Assembly: GCA_023392035.1 (NCBI GenBank)
Contig: JAEVZY010000097.1
Span: 1-9,635 of the forward strand
Reading direction: 5' to 3'
From: Pseudomonadota bacterium
GTDB taxonomy: Bacteria; Pseudomonadota; Gammaproteobacteria; Burkholderiales; Burkholderiaceae_D
DNA: 9,635 bases
In this document: piece by piece, positions 6,412 through 9,635 of the stretch
Layout: the number at the start of each line of letters is the position of its first letter
Numbering within the stretch: the stretch's first letter is position 1
Notes under the pieces: model-generated
What the model was told of the DNA's origin: nothing
Seen by the model: only the letters and a program-made list of their open reading frames with translations
Database searches by the model: none
Program-made: the position numbers and the translations under genes

Positions 6412-6789
6412 TCAGACGAGGAAGAAGGGCGGAGCGCGCGAAAGGAAAAGTCGGTGCCGGGTGGCGACGCGCCGCACCGTACGCTGCGCCTGCCGGGGCG
6501 CGGGCGAGCGCGCCAGCAGCAAGGCGGCCAGGCCGGACAAGGCCAGGGTGAAAGCCAGCGTCAGCGCATTGAAGGAAGCGCAGGAATGATGCGCATCGAA
6601 CAGCCGGCTGTCCAGGCTGGCGCCGTCATCGGTCTCCTGCTTGTCGGCGGAGGCCGTTGCGGCCGCCGGGCTGGCCAGCCCGGCGTGGAATACGGCGTGC
6701 ACCAGCCCCAGGCCCTGCATGAAAAGCAGGGCCAGCGCCAAAGCGCCAATCAACAGATGGCGATGGGACCAGGTACGCAGGGAATGCAT
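6412..6789 (-). CDS. Small DUF2946-like membrane protein
   Basis: The 125-residue product has an N-terminal hydrophobic segment (LLIGALALALLFMQGLGLV, about 12-30) that may be a signal anchor, a HAVFHAG motif at 31-37, a polar stretch with DAHHSC at 65-70, a second hydrophobic segment (about 75-93) and a basic C-terminus ending SRAPPFFLV. Short proteins with HA..HA, an HxxC-type motif and a terminal R.PP are typical of DUF2946, often found beside TonB receptors and metal genes. Their function is unknown; the His and Cys residues between the two hydrophobic segments could bind metal in the periplasm, which is inference. The ATG at 6789 is the only start that keeps the first hydrophobic segment whole, but it has no Shine-Dalgarno and sits 11 bases after a strong hairpin. 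It overlaps no gene and precedes the receptor gene. Confidence 0.75.
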   Translation of the reverse strand: MHSLRTWSHRHLLIGALALALLFMQGLGLVHAVFHAGLASPAAATASADKQETDDGASLDSRLFDAHHSCASFNALTLAFTLALSGLAALLLARSPAPRQAQRTVRRVATRHRLFLSRAPPFFLV

Positions 6790-6800
6790 GGTAGAAGAGA

Positions 6801-6818
6801 GCGGGGCCAGGGCCCCGC
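6801..6818 (-). terminator. Strong GC hairpin after dksA, terminator or attenuator before the DUF2946-like gene
   Basis: GCGGGGCC (6801-6808) and GGCCCCGC (6811-6818) form a perfect inverted repeat; realistically this is a 7-bp stem with a four-base loop. It begins a few bases after the dksA TGA (6826-6824). On the minus strand it is followed by TCTCTTCTACC, a pyrimidine-rich but imperfect tail, and then the ATG of the next gene. It probably ends most dksA transcripts, with some reading through. Confidence 0.65.
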
Positions 6819-6823
6819 TTGTT

Positions 6824-7540
6824 TCAGTCGCCGTAGAGTTTCTGCTTCAACTCGCGGCGCTGCTGCGCTTCCAGCGACAGGGTGGCCGTGGGCCGGGCCA
6901 GCAGGCGCGGAATGCCGATCGGCTCGCCGGTTTCTTCGCACCAGCCGTAGTCGCCGGTTTCGATCGAGGCCAGGGACTGCTGCACTTTCTTGAGCAGCTT
7001 GCGCTCGCGGTCGCGGGTACGCAGTTCCAGCGCGTGCTCTTCCTCGATGGTGGCGCGGTCGGCCGGATCGGGAACCAACACGGTTTCCCGCAGGTGTTCG
7101 GTGGTTTCGCCGGCATTGCGCAGCAAGTCGCGCTCAAGTTGCTGGAGGCGATTGCGGAAGAAGGCCAGCTGGGCCTCGTTCATGTAATCCTTTTCGGGCA
7201 TCTGAAGAATCTGCTCTTCGGTGAGCAATGCTTCTTGTGCGGGTGCTGTCTGTTTGCTTTGTTTCGTTGCCACTTCGCGTGCTCTCGGGGCTTCGGGTTT
7301 CTGGATTGTATCTGCCGAGCCGGCAGAAGCTTTGTTGCTGCTCACAAGAACTTCGGGCTGCTCGCTCTTGCGCGAACGGGCCTTGGCCGGCGCCGCGGCC
7401 GGTTTGGCGGCAGCGCTGGTGGCCTTGCTGGCGGCCGACTTTTTTGGTGCCGTCCTGGGCCCAGGGGTTCCTGCGGACCTGGATACCGCTTTCTTGGTGG
7501 CGGCGGCTTGCTTGGTGCCTCGTGTAACGCTTGCGTTCAT
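6824..7540 (-). CDS. dksA: RNA polymerase-binding transcription factor DksA with long Lys/Ala-rich N-terminal extension
   Basis: DksA binds in the secondary channel of RNA polymerase and, with ppGpp, redirects transcription in the stringent response. The product is 238 aa against about 151 in E. coli. Residues 1-104 are Lys/Ala/Ser-rich and disordered (AATKKAV, KKSAASKATSAAAKP). The DksA body starts near LLTEEQILQMPEKDYM (106-120). The coiled-coil tip PDPADRA carries D158, D161 and A163, the functional DxxDxA. The zinc-finger positions are C201, T204, S222 and A225, so only one of the four Cys remains; this single-Cys form is known in alpha- and betaproteobacteria and in the zinc-free Pseudomonas DksA2. 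The start at 7540 has a strong GGAGGT three bases upstream, so the extension is very likely real. It follows cobW after 80 bases and ends at a hairpin. Confidence 0.95.
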   Translation of the reverse strand: MNASVTRGTKQAAATKKAVSRSAGTPGPRTAPKKSAASKATSAAAKPAAAPAKARSRKSEQPEVLVSSNKASAGSADTIQKPEAPRAREVATKQSKQTAPAQEALLTEEQILQMPEKDYMNEAQLAFFRNRLQQLERDLLRNAGETTEHLRETVLVPDPADRATIEEEHALELRTRDRERKLLKKVQQSLASIETGDYGWCEETGEPIGIPRLLARPTATLSLEAQQRRELKQKLYGD

Positions 7541-7543
7541 GCG

Positions 7544-7549
7544 ACCTCC
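7544..7549 (-). promoter_or_regulatory. Strong dksA ribosome binding site
   Basis: GGAGGT on the minus strand ends three bases before the ATG at 7540-7538. It is the best Shine-Dalgarno in the window and fixes the start upstream of the Lys/Ala-rich extension, not at the conserved DksA body. Confidence 0.8.
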
Positions 7550-7570
7550 GGCAAAGCTGCCAAGCTTCTG

Positions 7571-7586
7571 CGGATGATTTCATCCG
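7571..7586. repeat. 16-base palindrome in the dksA leader
   Basis: CGGATGA (7571-7577) and TCATCCG (7580-7586) form a perfect inverted repeat around TT. It lies about 30 bases upstream of the dksA start codon. It could be a hairpin in the leader RNA or a dimeric-protein operator; nothing in the sequence separates these. Confidence 0.5.
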
Positions 7587-7620
7587 GCGCCTGGCTTCCC
7601 TGGAAAAAAACTTGGCTAGT

Positions 7621-8676
<1,056 letters not shown>

Positions 8677-8712
8677 GCGTAAAGTTTGGATCGATGCGCC
8701 AGGGCGCGGGAG

Positions 8713-8730
8713 GCCGCCGGCTTCGGCGGC
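8713..8730. terminator. GC hairpin between xerC and the CobW-type gene
   Basis: GCCGCC (8713-8718) and GGCGGC (8725-8730) form a 6-bp stem with a six-base loop, directly after the xerC TAA (8734-8732). The T-rich side (TTTATT) is on the plus strand, where no gene ends; on the minus strand no T-run follows. It may be a weak terminator or only a processing hairpin within an xerC-cobW transcript. Confidence 0.3.
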
Positions 8731-8731
8731 T

Positions 8732-9635
8732 TTATTCGGCGTCGCGCTTCTTGGCGCGCGGATGCGCCGCGTCATACACCTTGGCCAGGTGCTGAAAATC
8801 GAGCGAAGTATATACCTGGGTGGAAGCGATCGAGGCGTGGCCCAGCATCTCTTGCACGGCGCGCAAGTCGCCCGAGGACTGCAGCACATGGGAAGCGAAG
8901 CAGTGACGCATCATGTGCGGGTGCACGCGCGCCGGAATGCCCAGCGCCAGCGCGTGCCGGCGCAGGCGTTGCTGCACCACTTCGGGTGTGATGCGGCGGC
9001 CGCGGGTATTGATGAAGAGCGCCGCCTGGTGTTCCGGCGCCGGGTCGATCACCTGGCTTGCGCGCACCGCCAGCCACGCCGCCAGCGCCTGGCGCGCGTG
9101 GCTGCCCACCGGCACCCGGCGCATCTTGTTGCCCTTGCCGGTGACGATCACTTCCGAATGATCGTCTTCCAGCCAGCCGGCGGATTGGTATTTCTCCGCG
9201 CCGCCGGCGGACTTCAATTGGCGCACATCCAACCCGGCCAGTTCCGACACCCGCAAGCCGCTGGAATACAGCAGCTCGAACATGGCGCGGTTGCAGAGCT
9301 GGTCGGGCGCCTGTGCATCCGCGCCCGGGCGGCTTTGCGAGACCACTCGCACCGCGTCGTCGGGTGACAAGACCTTGGGCAGGGATTTTTCGCGGCGCGG
9401 CGCGCGCACGCCATCCACCGGATTGCGCTTGAGCGCGCGCTCCTGCTGGGCGAGCCACTCGAAAAAGCCGCGCCAGGCCGAGAGCCGGCGCGCAATCGAA
9501 CGCGGCGACTGGCCCTCTCCGTGCAGGCGCCCGGCCAGCTTGCGGATCTGCAGATGGGTCACCTGCTGCGCTTCATGCACGCCTTCCTGCTTCAGGAAAT
9601 CCAGCAGCAGGGCCAGGTCGCGCCCATAGTTTTCC
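8732..9635 (-). CDS. xerC: Tyrosine recombinase XerC (5' end outside window)
   Basis: XerC works with XerD at the dif site to resolve chromosome dimers at division. The visible 300 codons run from the right edge to TAA at 8734-8732; comparison with E. coli suggests only some 20-25 N-terminal residues are missing. The start of the visible part (ENYGRDLALLLDFL) is the SAM-like core-binding domain. In visible numbering the catalytic residues are R128 (SSGLRVSEL), K167 (VTGKGNK), H240 and R243 (HMMRH), H266 (LGHAS) and Y275 (TQVYTSLD), all present. The H-R-H-Y spacing equals that of E. coli XerC. Between R and K there are about 15 extra residues (KSAGGAEKYQSAGWLEDD), which I recognise from other Burkholderiales XerC proteins. 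This housekeeping context argues against a mobile-element integrase. A GTG at 9580 is internal. Confidence 0.92.
   Translation of the reverse strand, partial: ENYGRDLALLLDFLKQEGVHEAQQVTHLQIRKLAGRLHGEGQSPRSIARRLSAWRGFFEWLAQQERALKRNPVDGVRAPRREKSLPKVLSPDDAVRVVSQSRPGADAQAPDQLCNRAMFELLYSSGLRVSELAGLDVRQLKSAGGAEKYQSAGWLEDDHSEVIVTGKGNKMRRVPVGSHARQALAAWLAVRASQVIDPAPEHQAALFINTRGRRITPEVVQQRLRRHALALGIPARVHPHMMRHCFASHVLQSSGDLRAVQEMLGHASIASTQVYTSLDFQHLAKVYDAAHPRAKKRDAE

Noticed and set aside
8732..9635. Tyrosine recombinase as sign of an integrated element
   Set aside because: Sequence and catalytic spacing match housekeeping XerC, and there are no att repeats, tRNA gene or phage genes nearby.

Overview
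The window is a GC-rich stretch of chromosome, most likely from a betaproteobacterium of the Oxalobacteraceae (Herbaspirillum-like). I infer this from the HslV start (MEQFHGTT), the DksA type with one cysteine, the lineage-type insert in XerC and the GC-rich third codon positions; I could not run a database search. Nothing looks recently acquired: there is no insertion sequence, integrase of a mobile element, tRNA, rRNA or CRISPR array. Except for a cut-off gene at the left edge, every gene lies on the minus strand, so transcription runs right to left.

In transcription order: xerC (8732-9635, cut by the right edge) encodes the dimer-resolution tyrosine recombinase. Next is a CobW/COG0523 metallochaperone GTPase with a His-rich loop (7621-8676), then dksA with an unusually long Lys/Ala-rich N-terminal extension (6824-7540). 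A small DUF2946-like membrane protein follows (6412-6789), and then a TonB-dependent outer-membrane receptor of the ZnuD-like type (4335-6359). The last four look like a metal, probably zinc, homeostasis neighbourhood: outer-membrane uptake, a GTPase that allocates metal, and a transcription factor that does not need a four-Cys zinc site. I see no Zur box, so zinc control is inference.

A separate promoter (4223-4250) drives an uncharacterised 463-residue protein (2791-4182) that combines a disordered N-terminus, two STAS-like domains and a duplicated helical motif. The heat-shock protease operon hslV-hslU (2583-702) follows, preceded by a near-consensus sigma-32 promoter at 2648-2675. Just beyond hslU, on the same strand, is a very basic 58-residue ORF (501-677) that may be part of the heat-shock transcript. 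It converges on the Ala/Gly/Gln/Pro-rich C-terminal tail of a plus-strand gene (1-464), with an inverted repeat between the two stops.

No gene-free stretch exceeds 300 bases; the longest gap (2584-2790) holds the heat-shock promoter. The strongest leads for a second look are the small basic gene behind hslU, the STAS-repeat protein, the DksA extension with its metal-gene context, and the hairpin directly in front of the DUF2946-like start codon.
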